From positions 52,274,376 through 52,338,375 of the forward strand of contig NC_085873.1 in assembly GCF_034702125.1 (NCBI RefSeq): a DNA stretch of 64,000 nucleotides, in the 5' to 3' direction. A model generated the notes under the pieces. The model did not search any database, was not told where the DNA came from, and saw only the letters and a program-made list of their open reading frames with translations. The position numbers were made by a program, and so were the translations under genes. Below, piece after piece: positions 21,106 to 33,010 of the stretch. The stretch comes from Engraulis encrasicolus (Eukaryota; Chordata; Actinopteri; Clupeiformes; Engraulidae). The first letter of the stretch is position 1. Every line of letters begins with the position of its first letter.

Positions 21106-22822
21106 ACTTAATTGTAACACCATTGACGGTAACACCGTTGACATTTCAGCCATTTTTATGGTGTTGTGCTGACTGAGGACCTCAGAAGTTCCACCACAAC
21201 ACCTTAATCAATTCATGTATCTGTATCTTTTATCTGTGTTTTTCTACATGTGATTTCTAATTCAGATTCTTATGAATATGTTGATAACACCGTTGACAGG
21301 CAATTTTCCCGCTATGAGAACATGAAAAAGAATGGATTCAATTATGGAAGGATGGAGCTCAAAATTTACCAAAAAGTCTTCCCGTATCCTGCCAAAGAGG
21401 TTATGGCATCACGTGATGTTATTCGTATGGCCTAAGACCAAACCATTACTGATTTATGGAGGAGGTTTCAGACCGTGACACGGTTAACACAGTTTTGGTG
21501 GACACACACAAAATGGCAAATTTCATGTATAATGGAAAGGACAGTGGTCTTTCTGACAGTTTTGTCATATTGTGATGATTACTGTGAATCAACATTTGCA
21601 ATCGTCTTGGGCAAAACAAGTTTCTTTACATGCTAATATGAAGACTGAATCTGACATTTGGAAAACAGGACGGCATGAAAACGCCCAAAACCAATATTAA
21701 ATATTCATTCTTGCTGAGGGAAATAATGCTATGTCTACACTTTCTATATTATATGAAAGATAAATGTTTTCTAATGTCCAAAACATCATTGGATGCAGTT
21801 AATAGTTAGTGGAATTGCCAAATAAAATCCACGGACTTAAAAGTGTAGGCGAATTAGAGAATCACTCGTGGGCATTATTCTAACGGTAAAAATAACGGTG
21901 AACAGTGGTTAGGATGGTGATGGACAGACAGCGCCAAGGACGGAAAGGTATCCAGTTTCCAGTATCCAGTTCACTACATATCCGGTTAATCAAAATTGTG
22001 TTTGACAGTAATATACCAAAGTCAAAGGGTAAAGTACCCCCGTAGTCATATCATTCATATCATATTATGGATGGATAATAGCTGTGCCATTTAATATTGT
22101 GTCAAAACAATTATGTGATAAAAGGCATGCTGGCAATCATAAAAATATTTATAACAACACAATGAATGAACAATGTCAGCAAGGCTATAGCGATGGGATC
22201 CAATAATTTCCAAATTACAGTAGGGCCTGGCATGACGATTTGCCAATCCCACAATGACAGGTGAACTAATATCAAAGCTAACCAGGTGACATACGCCCTA
22301 GCTAATAAAAGAGACACATAATTTGGTTAAAAATTAAAGGTTCACTTCTCTGAACACAATGGTATGTAGGCCTAGCCTATATATAGGCCTGCATGGATTA
22401 CACCCCAACATGTCACAAATATTACAGCAAATTCAGCTTCCTCGGTGGAGGTCTGCATTCTCTGAGTGTAATTCTAGTTATTGAATAAAATCATGCCATC
22501 AGTCAAAGTATTTAACTGTTCAGTCTTATCCCTTGTTTTGTGTTTAGTCTTATCCAACATAAAAAGCATTTTATTGGCCCTGACCCAACTTTTTGGGGAT
22601 TTGTTGCAAGGGTGAAATTTTAAATGATCACATAATTACCTCAAAACAATGCTCTACCTTATGAACATATTGAATGTTTTGAAAATGCCAGCATTTTGAT
22701 TGTATTCACAAAATACCAAGTGTCCCAACTTCTTTGGAATCTGCTTTGTACATAAATACAACAAGACATTACACATAAATTAACCATATAGCTCACTCTT
22801 ACATACATTTAGCCAAAACAGC

Positions 22823-22825
<3 letters not shown>
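21106..22825. other. Intron with scattered repeats, no gene seen
   Basis: No supported coding sequence. Contents: several copies of a 'taacaccgttgac'-like motif (21115-21300, 21470-21490); a fragment near 21925-22000 shared with 9310-9370; and near 22570-22740 a block starting 'ccctgacccaacttttt' and ending 'gtcccaacttctttgg', which looks like a terminal inverted sequence of a DNA transposon remnant. Confidence 0.5.
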
Positions 22826-22877
<52 letters not shown>

Positions 22878-22890
22878 CACTCTTCATCTC

Positions 22891-22968
<78 letters not shown>

Positions 22969-22976
22969 CACACACA
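22826..22976. repeat. (CT)n, (CGCA)n and (CA)n compound microsatellite
   Basis: Two CT tracts (about 22826-22874 and 22893-22935), then (CGCA)n and a short CA run. This directly abuts the splice donor of the cassette exon at 22978, so on the coding strand the intron starts GTGTGTGTGCGTGCG. Confidence 0.95.
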
Positions 22977-22977
22977 C

Positions 22978-23049
22978 CTGTGCTCTGCAGCATCCTTCTT
23001 GGTCTTGTTGGTTTTCGGTTTCTGTGTTTCTGATGCCCCCTGCTGGACA
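22978..23049 (-). CDS. N-terminal cassette exon 2 of NLR gene B
   Basis: A 72-bp exon, phase 2 at both ends, encoding S-V-Q-Q-G-A-S-E-T-Q-K-P, then N-K-T-K-K-D-A-A-E-H-R. The acceptor TTTTCAG ends at 23050 and the donor GT is at 22977-22976. It is a clear duplicate of the 66-bp exon at 8073: both share S-V-Q-x-G-A-S-x-T-Q-K at the start and A-E-H-R at the end, and their 3' flanks also match. The lysine-rich middle varies in length by two codons. It belongs to the short repeated-peptide exons between the N-terminus and FISNA in fish NLRs. Function unknown. Confidence 0.83.
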
Positions 23050-23130
23050 CTGAAAATACAACATGAGTTGGAATCATCAAATGGTCACCACTGAAGTCTG
23101 AAAACAATTAATTTAAGAATTAATTAATTG

Positions 23131-23400
23131 TGCCCAATAGATCATATGTGGGGGGTAATATTCCCAATAGATCATATGTGGTTGGTAATGTTCCCAATAG
23201 ATCATATGTGGGGGGTAATATGCCAATAGATTATATGTGGTGGATAATATGCCAATTTATCATATGTGGGGGGTAATTGATCATATGTGGGGGGTAATGT
23301 GGCCAATAGATTTTATGTGGGGGGTAATGTGGCCAATAGATTATATGTGGGGGGTAATGTGGCCAATATATTTTATGTGGGGGGTAATGTGCCCAATTGG
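23131..23400. repeat. Minisatellite, about 30-bp unit
   Basis: About ten tandem copies of a unit like 'ccaatagatcatatgtgg' plus 'ggggtaatgt', with variants (gatcat, gattat, gatttt). It lies 80 bp upstream (coding sense) of the 22978 cassette exon. Confidence 0.9.
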
Positions 23401-23460
23401 TCACACGTCATCCAAAATGTCAGATCTACCACAAAAAATGATTTTGGCATCACTGTCTTA

Positions 23461-24678
23461 CAGTTTTTGCCTACTGCTTGCACACAATTTGCAAAATTTC
23501 GCTCATAGAGTCAAAACTCTACACACAAGCCAATTACTCTCAACACTTGAAGATAAACCCTTCACATATATGCCAGTATGAAACTCTGCTATCAAAACCT
23601 TAACATTGCCATAAAAACTCAACAATCTTTTGTCAAAGCCTCATTTTCATGCCAAAAGACACACATTAGCACCAAATGAGACAACAAATTAGATCAATGT
23701 GAAAACAGTTGTCTACTTTATACCAAACACAGTGGTCTTTCTTTTTGTGACAGTCTATTCAGACTCACAGAATGTACATATTCACAAGACCCCAAAATTC
23801 AATACTATACATTACATAACTGCACCTTACAGTACAGGACATTAAACCGAAGCAAAATATAAACAGTAGGCGTACATCACTCTCAACACAACAGTGTGTA
23901 GGTGAGCTTATGGACCATTTGTTTGTGTATTAGGTATATTCACACATTTTCAAACATCTAAATATTATACGAGACACATATGCAGCATCTACATGACATC
24001 ATCAAAATTATGTCATGTTCAGTCAGGTTGCTCAAGTGCTTGCTTGGTTGTGTTTTGAAAATGACACTATTACGTGTATTTCTACAAACTATCATGTTCA
24101 TACCTAACATGTGATGATGAAGACAAAAGGCTACTCCTGCCATCAGGCTAGGTTTTACAGAACTTGAGTCAGTCAATGCCATACTCCATATTTTACTCTT
24201 TAGTACCGTTGTGCTATTTGTTGTTTTGTTTGAGTGTAGGAAGGTGTGAATTTAGCAAAGAAGCAATCAAAGTAAAACAAATAAATGCAATATAAAATAA
24301 GTGCAATGCAATATAAAGAATGCAACTTTGTAAATGGCAGAACAGTGGTTAATTTTGAAAGCATGTGTTTTATTGTCGGTGCCTAAATCTTGTCATACAT
24401 CCAGTGTGTTTTGTTTTTTAACAGATGTGTTTTCCCAATGATATGATGAGTGTTCATTTTTTAATGGAGTGTCTTATGAAGGAAAAAGTGTGCAGTGACA
24501 TGAGCAAGTGTGTTGCATAAAGCAAAATGTGTGTTGCTGAATTACTACTACAGTGTTAAGCAGAACTTTTGTTTAAGGTATGGACACACTGTGTTTAAGT
24601 TATGTTACCAACAACTTAACAATATGCTGTTTTGGTCTAAGCATCAGCCTATAGTGTTCAAGCAGTAGGCAAATACTG
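23461..24678. mobile_element. Tc1/IS630-type non-autonomous element
   Basis: The left end 'cagtttttgcctactgcttg' and the right end, the complement of 'cagtatttgcctactgcttg', give about 20-bp inverted repeats flanked by TA (23459-23460; 24679-24680). The end type resembles the nested family that starts at 24907 (CAGTTTTTCTCGATTGCC). The 1.2-kb interior is AT-rich and has no transposase I can recognise. Confidence 0.75.
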
Positions 24679-24746
24679 TAAATCCTGACATTCAGAATGA
24701 CATATCTCCACAATAGAAACATTCACAAGAGCAACATGATATCACA

Positions 24747-24857
<111 letters not shown>

Positions 24858-26599
24858 ATACATTCCTTAGATGGAGAATCATGAAAAGACAACATATCAA
24901 GTGTTACAGTTTTTCTCGATTGCCTCCACACAAGTTCTGGTACTTCACACACAATTCTCGGAACATCTCACCCATTTCCCAACTCCCCTAACCAATGTCA
25001 CTGAACACTAAACACAATTCCTACTTAACACTCAAATTCCAGTTTTAAAACCCACTCTTTTCACACCATTACACACAATTCTCTGGATTACACTCAATTT
25101 TCATAAAGAAAAACACTGGGTTTCTCATGGAACACACTGTCATTCACAACACTACAATCAACTGCCATACTATGTTCACTTCCTCATCACATGGGCAAAC
25201 TCTCTTCAATTACAATCTGAAATCATCACCCCCATAAGGACACACATTGCATGTGATATTGATGAAAACATGAGTGGATGCAGTGTGAAAACACATTTTT
25301 TCCGTTTTTGAACTCCAAAATCTGTTATACAAGAGATCACTTTCATGTGGTTACCCAATATTTTACAATAAATTAGTGCAATTTTTTACAGTTTTTCTCG
25401 ATTGCCTCCACACAAGTTCTGGTACTTCACACACAATTCTCGGAACATCTCACCCATTTCCCAACTCCCCTAACCAATGTCACTGAACACTAAACACAAT
25501 TCCTACTTAACACTCAAATTCCAGTTTTAAAACACACTCTTTTCACACCATTACACACAATTCTCTGGATTACACTCAATTTTCATAAAGAAAAACACTG
25601 GGTTTCTCATGGAACACACTGTCATTCACAACACTACAATCAACTGCAACTATGTTCACTTCCTCATCACATGGGCAAACTCTCTTCATACCGGTTTACA
25701 ATCTGAAATCATCACCCCATAAGGACACACATTGCATGTCATATTGATGAAAAATGAGTGGATGCAAGGAGAAACCCCATTTGTTTAGTTTTTGAACTCA
25801 AAAATATGTTATAGAAGACATAACTTTCATGTGGTTACCCAATATTTTACAATACATTAGTGCAATTTTTAAATATTTTTATCGTAAAAATATGTAAAAT
25901 ATATACACGTCTGTGTACTCCGAGTCTAAAAACAATATTTCAGTATTTTACTACAGAAAAATACCCTCTTTAGTATCTTTGTGTTATTTTTGTGAAAAAG
26001 ACATACAAATCTTTCTGTTTTTCCAACTTATGTCACAGTATCCATGCAATCCAGAACAAAAAAAGCCCAAGTTACTGGGAGAAATTAGTTTTACCCTGTG
26101 CCCAACAGTGTTTTAATGGGTCTGCAAGGGTACAGGTCTTTTCGTCGAATGGATTCTTGAGAGGGGACCATTCGAACAAAACGTTGGACCATTAGTATAA
26201 GGCAGGGGATCTTTAGTCGAGGACGGTCCGTCTACCGCAAAAGCCTACGAAAGGTCCTTAAAATTGAACTAAAGATCCTTAGGTTTCAACTAAAGGTCCC
26301 TTCAGTCTGCCTATATTAGAAATGTAAATCAGCTTTTTAAATGCTGGTTTTCTTAGAATCAGCTTTTTAAATGCTCATTTTAACGGTTTTGTCTATTTAA
26401 ATATGTTCATTTTAACGGTTTTGTCTAGCCTATTTAAATAGGCCTAAATCAGCTGTTAAGTTTTGTTTTTTGTTGATTTAAACATGTAAATCTATAAATA
26501 AAATGTACTTACTCGTTTTTACTGGTATGTTGTTGTTGTTTTTACGATTACGTCGTTACATTTTTTGACAATTTAGCCTACGTTTACGCCCTTACATTT

Positions 26600-26697
26600 T
26601 TTGACAACAAAGTTCGGCATGAACCAGAACACTAGGCTTATAGTGTTGAAAACATTACAGAGCCCATGCACCTGTGTTAAGTCCATGGCCACAGTAA

Positions 26698-26728
<31 letters not shown>

Positions 26729-26756
26729 AAATCGTTACATTGACACTGCATAGGAC

Positions 26757-26810
<54 letters not shown>

Positions 26811-27085
26811 CTCTCTCTATCACTCTCTCGCTCTCTCTGCCCGGCGAGGCAATGTTCTTGGGCGGTAACTTTTTAGATGCGAAGCACCAGCAACAAGAGA
26901 ATGCTGTCTGCCGACACTTTGATGTTTCTGATTCTGAATGACAACAAAGTTCGCGCATGAGCCAGAGCACTATGCATATAACAGTGTTGAAAACATTACA
27001 GAACCCATGCACCTGTGTTAAGTCCATGGCTACAGTAAAGAGAGAGAGAGATACGTTAAATCGTTACATTAACACTGCATAGGAC

Positions 27086-27136
<51 letters not shown>

Positions 27137-27560
27137 CGGCGAGGCAATGTTCTTGGGCTATAGTTTTATTAATTGAATAAGCTGGTAGCTGCCTATTTTG
27201 TTTCTTTCCTGTCTTTTATTGTTGGAAATCGTCCATCGATCCAGTCAGGCTGCCTATTTTATATCCTATTATTCCTGTGTGTCCTAGGCCTATTTCTTTT
27301 GTTCGAAGTCTAAATAGGCCTATGTGGTAAAACTGATTTACCCGCGATTCATATAGGCCTAATAATGGCACAAACTGAATGACAATCAATAGTTCGCGCA
27401 TGAGGCAGAAAAAATAACAGTGTCGGAAAACATTATAGAACCCCTGCACCCGTGTTAAGTCCATGGCTACAGTAAAACAAAAACAAAAACACTAAGAGCG
27501 AGAGAGAAGTGAAATCGCTATATTAACACTGCATAGGAGCGCGTTCTCTCTCTCTCTCTC
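26600..27560. repeat. Tandem repeat family with GA/CT tracts
   Basis: Three diverged copies of a unit of about 300-430 bp: 'acaacaaagttc' and 'catga-ccaga-cac', then 'cccatgcacctgtgttaag' and 'tccatgg-cacagtaaa', then (GA)n, 'gttaaatcgttacatt-aca', 'ctgcataggaccg', and (CT)n, in two cases followed by 'gcccggcgaggcaatgttct'. Copies lie at about 26605-26860, 26938-27160 and 27378-27570. A related block is found at about 60780-60925. Confidence 0.8.
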
Positions 27561-27569
27561 TCTCTCTCT

Positions 27570-30180
27570 AGTAATGTATCTAGTATCTAGTAATCTAGTA
27601 TGTAAATCAACTGTTTTTTTTTTGCTGTTTTCAGATGTGCTTCATAAATAAAATGTACTTAGGCCTACTCATTTTAACTGGTATGTTGTCGGTTTTTTAC
27701 GTTTATGCCGTTACATTTTTTGACAATTATCTAGGTTACTTTCTACTCCTTACATTTCTGGAACAATATTTGAGAAGCTTTTTTTCACTTTTACGCCGTT
27801 ACTTTACTCCGTTACATTTTTTGACAAATATCTGTAGGCCTATGTTACTTTCTACTCCTTACATTTCTGGAACAGTATTTGAGTATCCCCAGCTGCGGGC
27901 ACAGAGGCGGGACCAAGCACAGCCTTGTCGCTTTGAATCAGGGCAGCGTGCGTCTACTGAGCACATTTGGTTGTCATGCAGCGAGTTTTCTGACTTTCCG
28001 GTAACTTTTTAGATGAGCGCTTCTAGCTACCGTCTTCTGTAGGTCTGGAATATACCTACGTGTGGAGTAGGCCTAGAGGTGCGCGGTGGATGTATTATTT
28101 AATCCGCAACCGCTTCTTAGAAATTCTAATCCACCTGCTATCCACCCGCCCTACTGTTTTTTCTCCAATTTCCAAAACCGAATCCACCCGCCATCCGCCT
28201 ATTAGTTTTTAGTATTTAAGATGCCTGAGGCACATAGTCGATCGTCTTTTTCAAGCAGTGCAGGTCATTTACATCTTGCCAGCCTATGTTTTAAAAAAAT
28301 CTCTAACTTACAGCGATTCCCAAGTTGTCTCCACCCATCGCACAACGTGAAAGTTGAAACGTGCGGATGCTTTAATGCAGCCTAAATTTTAGCAGTTTAA
28401 ATACCTCCAGTCCAAGCAGCACAATCGAAACTATTGGCTATCTAGCTTACAATTTTGGCTGGTATCCAATAAGAGGAGTCAAGTGACAGTAGAGTCTTGC
28501 AAAGAGTGCAGAGAATTACGTCGCGCGTGTGTGTGTGAGCGAGAGAGGGAGAGAGAGGGAGCGATTCCAAACTTGTCTCCATCCATCGCACAACGTGAAA
28601 GCTAACGTGTATGCTTTAATGCAGCCTAAATTGTACCAGTTTTGCCTCCTCTCCAAGCACCTTTTTAAGTGGTGGCAACCATGCATGTTTTCTGTGGAAA
28701 ACATCAGGTCCTCATGGCGACGCCAGGCTTGCTGAAAACGGCGACAAACACATTCAGAATACACATTTCTTAATGGGAAGTTCTTGAGAACAAAGTGTTC
28801 GCTAATGGGCATGAAGTCTTGTCATGCAAATGACCTGCCGTGTTCAGTGGATCCCCCTTCCCGCAACCCTTTCAACAGGGCCACGCAGAGTGGACAGTGG
28901 AATGCTGCTTGAAATAAGTCGATAATGAATAAAATATTACCGCAACGTCTACAAGAAAAGTAATGGCTATTATTACCGTTGCGCGTAAAGATGAGGAAGG
29001 GATGGATAGATGGATGAATGCTGTCTATGGAAGGGGCCGTCAAACAGTCTACATGACATCTTCATTAAAGTCGTTAAATAAGTATCCATAGCCTACTGTG
29101 TTTGACGGCCCCATCTTCTTGCAAATATTTACGCGCAACGGTCATAATGGCATCTCGCACTACACATGCTCGGATGATGCCAGAGGCGAATAGCAAACAG
29201 CCAAATTAAGGCATATTCGACATAGACTACCACGACAAGTTACCGTTTGGGTCGCAGTTGGATGTTTATTCAGTAGAATTATGTGCGTAATATCAGCTCC
29301 ATCCATCAAATGCAGCACAATCCCCGTTACTTTCACGTGAGGTTCAAATGGACATTACTCGACAAAAATGCAGCTTTTATGCCCAGCTTTTATTGAATAC
29401 AGCGCAGGTTTTGAAGTTCACCAAACGAGCATCAACTTTGTGCAAGTCATTAAAACTCTTTTTTTTTACCAGCACTGACCTGTACACTGTTTCATTTATT
29501 AACTAATTGCACTTTCTGCCTTCTCGTTTCACATGTGATAAATCCACTTAGTATGCTTTATCCATGGATGCAGGATCATTCACTGGACTGGACACTATTG
29601 TAAGAGGTGAAATTTAGACCACGATTCAGGAACGACAGACAACGGGAGTAAAGGTTATGGTAGTTTTATTTTTACAATTTCATAAAATACAATTAGGAGG
29701 GAAAACCACCACAATATCCATGCAACCAGCAGCGTCTGTAAACTGCTATCGTCTTTGAATAAATGAATAAATAATCACAATCTGGAGACACTCGGACGAT
29801 AGTAGCCTACAAAAGTTAAGTTAAGTTAAGTTACACACTCAGCCACTGCTGCCGGACGTTGGCCCGTCAATTACTTAATCAACTATAACACGCGCAATAG
29901 CCTACCCAAATGCAACTTACACACATTTCCCAAAGCGACCGGCCGCGCGCAATGGATACCTACAGCAACCCTGCCCCACCCCAGCGTGTAGCGCACAAGT
30001 CTACACTATTGTCCGAATGTTGTTATTTCAAGAAAGCAAACTGTCACTGTCCGCCGGCCGCTGTCGTGACATATTTTATTAACACTAGTATGTGAGTAAC
30101 AAGTGAGGAGTTCCTTGATAGTTTCCTTAAGGGTGAAGTAGCCTACTCTTTAGGCTAGCGTTGCCTCCTCCAGCCAACCA
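27570..30180. other. Interior of the 7.46-kb element, no gene seen
   Basis: No supported coding sequence. Two 'cgttacattttttgacaa' blocks occur (27710-27850). A block around 'gaggcgggaccaagcac' (27903-28080) is shared with 60603-60760. The following region alternates 'atccaccc' and 'gcggtggat' motifs. Duplicated short blocks near 28305-28360 and 28560-28630 ('tctccacccatcgcacaac' type) point to local tandem duplication. Confidence 0.5.
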
Positions 30181-30185
30181 TCCAG

Positions 30186-33010
30186 AAATGATCCTGTTAT
30201 GAACCCGAGTTTAGTAGATATCGCGCAGTGAACGAGGCAGCCTGCAAACAGTTTGAAGCGCAATGTGGCTGTAACAAGTTAGAAAGTAGCCAAACTCTGT
30301 TGCTTGTTAACCTTTTTAAATTATGCGCGTAATGGTGGGGTGGCGTTCGCGCCAATGTCATATCCTGAGCGTATTGCTCGGTGCGTAATTCCAAGAGCAG
30401 TAGGCCTATGAAAAGGAAGAAAAGGAAGATGATGGGCTGACCGAAACGTTTGTCCCCTGTCTGTCGGTTTTATTTACTTTTTTCGGCTTTGTTTAATACA
30501 GTTTTTGATTCTGCATTCAGCTCCAGTGTGCTACTCCTTTCTTTCTTTTTAAATTATGAGCGTTCCACGAACTATCTTTCTTTGCGCACGCTATAAAATG
30601 GCAATAAACATGTTACTATAAACTACTGGTTTACTATGTATGCTTTCTAATGTTGGTAAAGGCGGCATAAGCGGGATAATGTATTGTCCACACGTGACTA
30701 CGGAAAATATATTTCCTTCGAAGCGGAATAACAGCACTCCGCCTTCGGCATTGGGGGTGTTATTCGCCCCGTAGGAAAATATTTGTAGTCTAGGTGTAGT
30801 CTACTTTTTTGAAGTGGGTATACTGTATATTCTCGCATTTTTTGAAGTGGGTATACTGTATATATTTATGCCATTCTAAATAATGGATCAATCAATTTTA
30901 AGTTGGTATACTGAATCCCCTAAAATGTAGAAGTGGGTATACTCCATATACCTGCGTTCTACCACTGCGTGTGGACAATACATTATCCCTTACCTTTAAA
31001 GCTGTTGTAGGCCTACATTTAAAAAAAAATCGTCGATATTGTAGCGGTGCAACCGACTTTAGTTTTAAGTTATGAGATGGGCGCCAGTCAGGCAGCAATA
31101 AGACTGCCGTTACCTTTCCAAAAATGAATACAAATCAGTGACCAACACATTAGAAATAACTCAGATCATCACAACGAATATCTTGTCTTATTTTTAGTAG
31201 TGCACTTTTGCAAAACCCTTGTTTGCAGACTTGTGCGCTTGTTCTCAATTTGGAACAGCTCACATCACTATTTCATACTGTATTTATGATTTTTTTTTAA
31301 AGAGCTTGCATTGACACGCTGTTTTCATTTCGCATTTCTTTCAAGTTCATTTGGCATGCTTTATGGAATTAAGCATGGTGGACCATTCATAAGACTTCAT
31401 TCTAAGATATCTGTTTTTATAACGAATATAGGCCTAGATGCGTACAGTAGAACAAATAACGTGTGATGCGTTAATCCAGGACCAGTTTGACGTCTTAGGA
31501 CAATTGTAAATGGCAGCTTTTGATTCTGCATTCAGCTCCAGTGTGCGACTCCCGGACAATTACCATAAACCCCAGTAAGGTTTGAAAAGTGCTGGGTACA
31601 AGATAAGGCTACTTCCGATTTGAGGTTTCATGATAAATAGCCTAATACGCATTGGCGTATTGACGCATAATGTGGCCATGTTAAAAATTAAAAGCCATCT
31701 GCGCTGTCTTGTTTATTTCTGATATCCTGCGCTGAAGTCATCTTTATCATAGGCTACATATTATGAATGCAACGGTAACTGAGTGGTTAACCCATCATAG
31801 CTACATGTAGGCCCTAGCCTTGCATAATGGTGCACGTCAATTTGTTGTCATAACTTCGCTCTGTCCCTTTTGATTTCCTCAAGCAATTCATCCCTTTTGT
31901 CATTGTCCCTGTTTTACTGTTAGTCTTATGGACCTAGGGCGTATCGATCACCATTATTTGCCTGAAACCTGCAAACTAAACACTGCATGCGCGCAGCCAC
32001 ACAGAGCATTCTCTGTGTCAAAGGAACCCTTTCTCCGCGCCTGTGCGGCATTCTCCTTATCGCTCCTAGAATGGCAATACATGTTGGCAGACTTTATTTT
32101 GCATAATTCACGATTATCTGGATATATTTGGCTAGGTTACTCAGCAAAGAACATCATTAACGTTAGTGAGGTAACTTTTGGCGTGCTGATACAAACACCA
32201 ACGGTGAATCACGACGCAGGCCCTACTTCCCCAACCATAGCCTACTGAAAAGGTCCATAGCCATTGTGTTCAACGCCCTTTGATAGGCTCTGCCTGTATC
32301 AGGGTCGATAGGCTAATGATGGTGGTCAGGGCGCACATCAGTGTTTGGGTTGTCTATGCTTTTTTCTGGAATACTGTGCCGATTAGATAGAAATGATCAT
32401 GTTATGAACCCGAGTTTAGTAGATATCGCGCGGTGAACGAGGCAGCCTGCAAACAGTTTGAAGCGCAATGTGGCTGTAACAAGTTAGAAAGTAGCCAAAC
32501 CATGTTGCTTGTTAACCTGTTTAAATTATGAGCGTTCCACGAACTATCTTTCTTTGCGCACGCTATAAACTATGGTTAACTATGTATGCTTTATAGTCTA
32601 ATGTTGGTAAAGGCGGGATAAGCGGGATAATGTATTGTCCACACGTGACTACGGAAAATACATTTCCCTTCAGAGATAACAGCACTCCGCCTTCGGCGTC
32701 GGGGGTGTTATTCGCCCCGTAGGGAAACATTTTCTTATTCATGTGTGGACAATACATTATCCCTTAGGCCTACCTTTAAATTGATGTCGTACATTTTAAA
32801 ACATTTCGTTGATATTGTAGTGGTGCAAACGACTGTAGTTATGAGATGGGCGCCAGCCAGGCAGCAAGACTGCCGTTACCTTTCCAAAAATGAATAAAAA
32901 TCAGTGACCAACACACTAGAAATAATTCATATCAACACAACGAATATCTTTTCTTACGTTTAGTAGTGCACTTTTGCAAAACCCTCTCAATTTGGAACAG
33001 CTCACATCAA
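30186..33010. repeat. Internal direct duplication offset by about 2.2 kb
   Basis: The block at about 30186-31260 recurs at about 32388-33005 in the same orientation. Both contain 'gaacccgagtttagtagata' and 'agcgttccacgaactatctt', a 'gggataatgtattgtccaca' hairpin and 'cagtgaccaacaca'. The first copy carries about 230 bp extra (30320-30548). Each copy contains a small inverted-repeat element bounded by 'gggataatgtattgtccaca' and its complement (about 30675-30990 and 32625-32766). No coding capacity. Confidence 0.75.
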
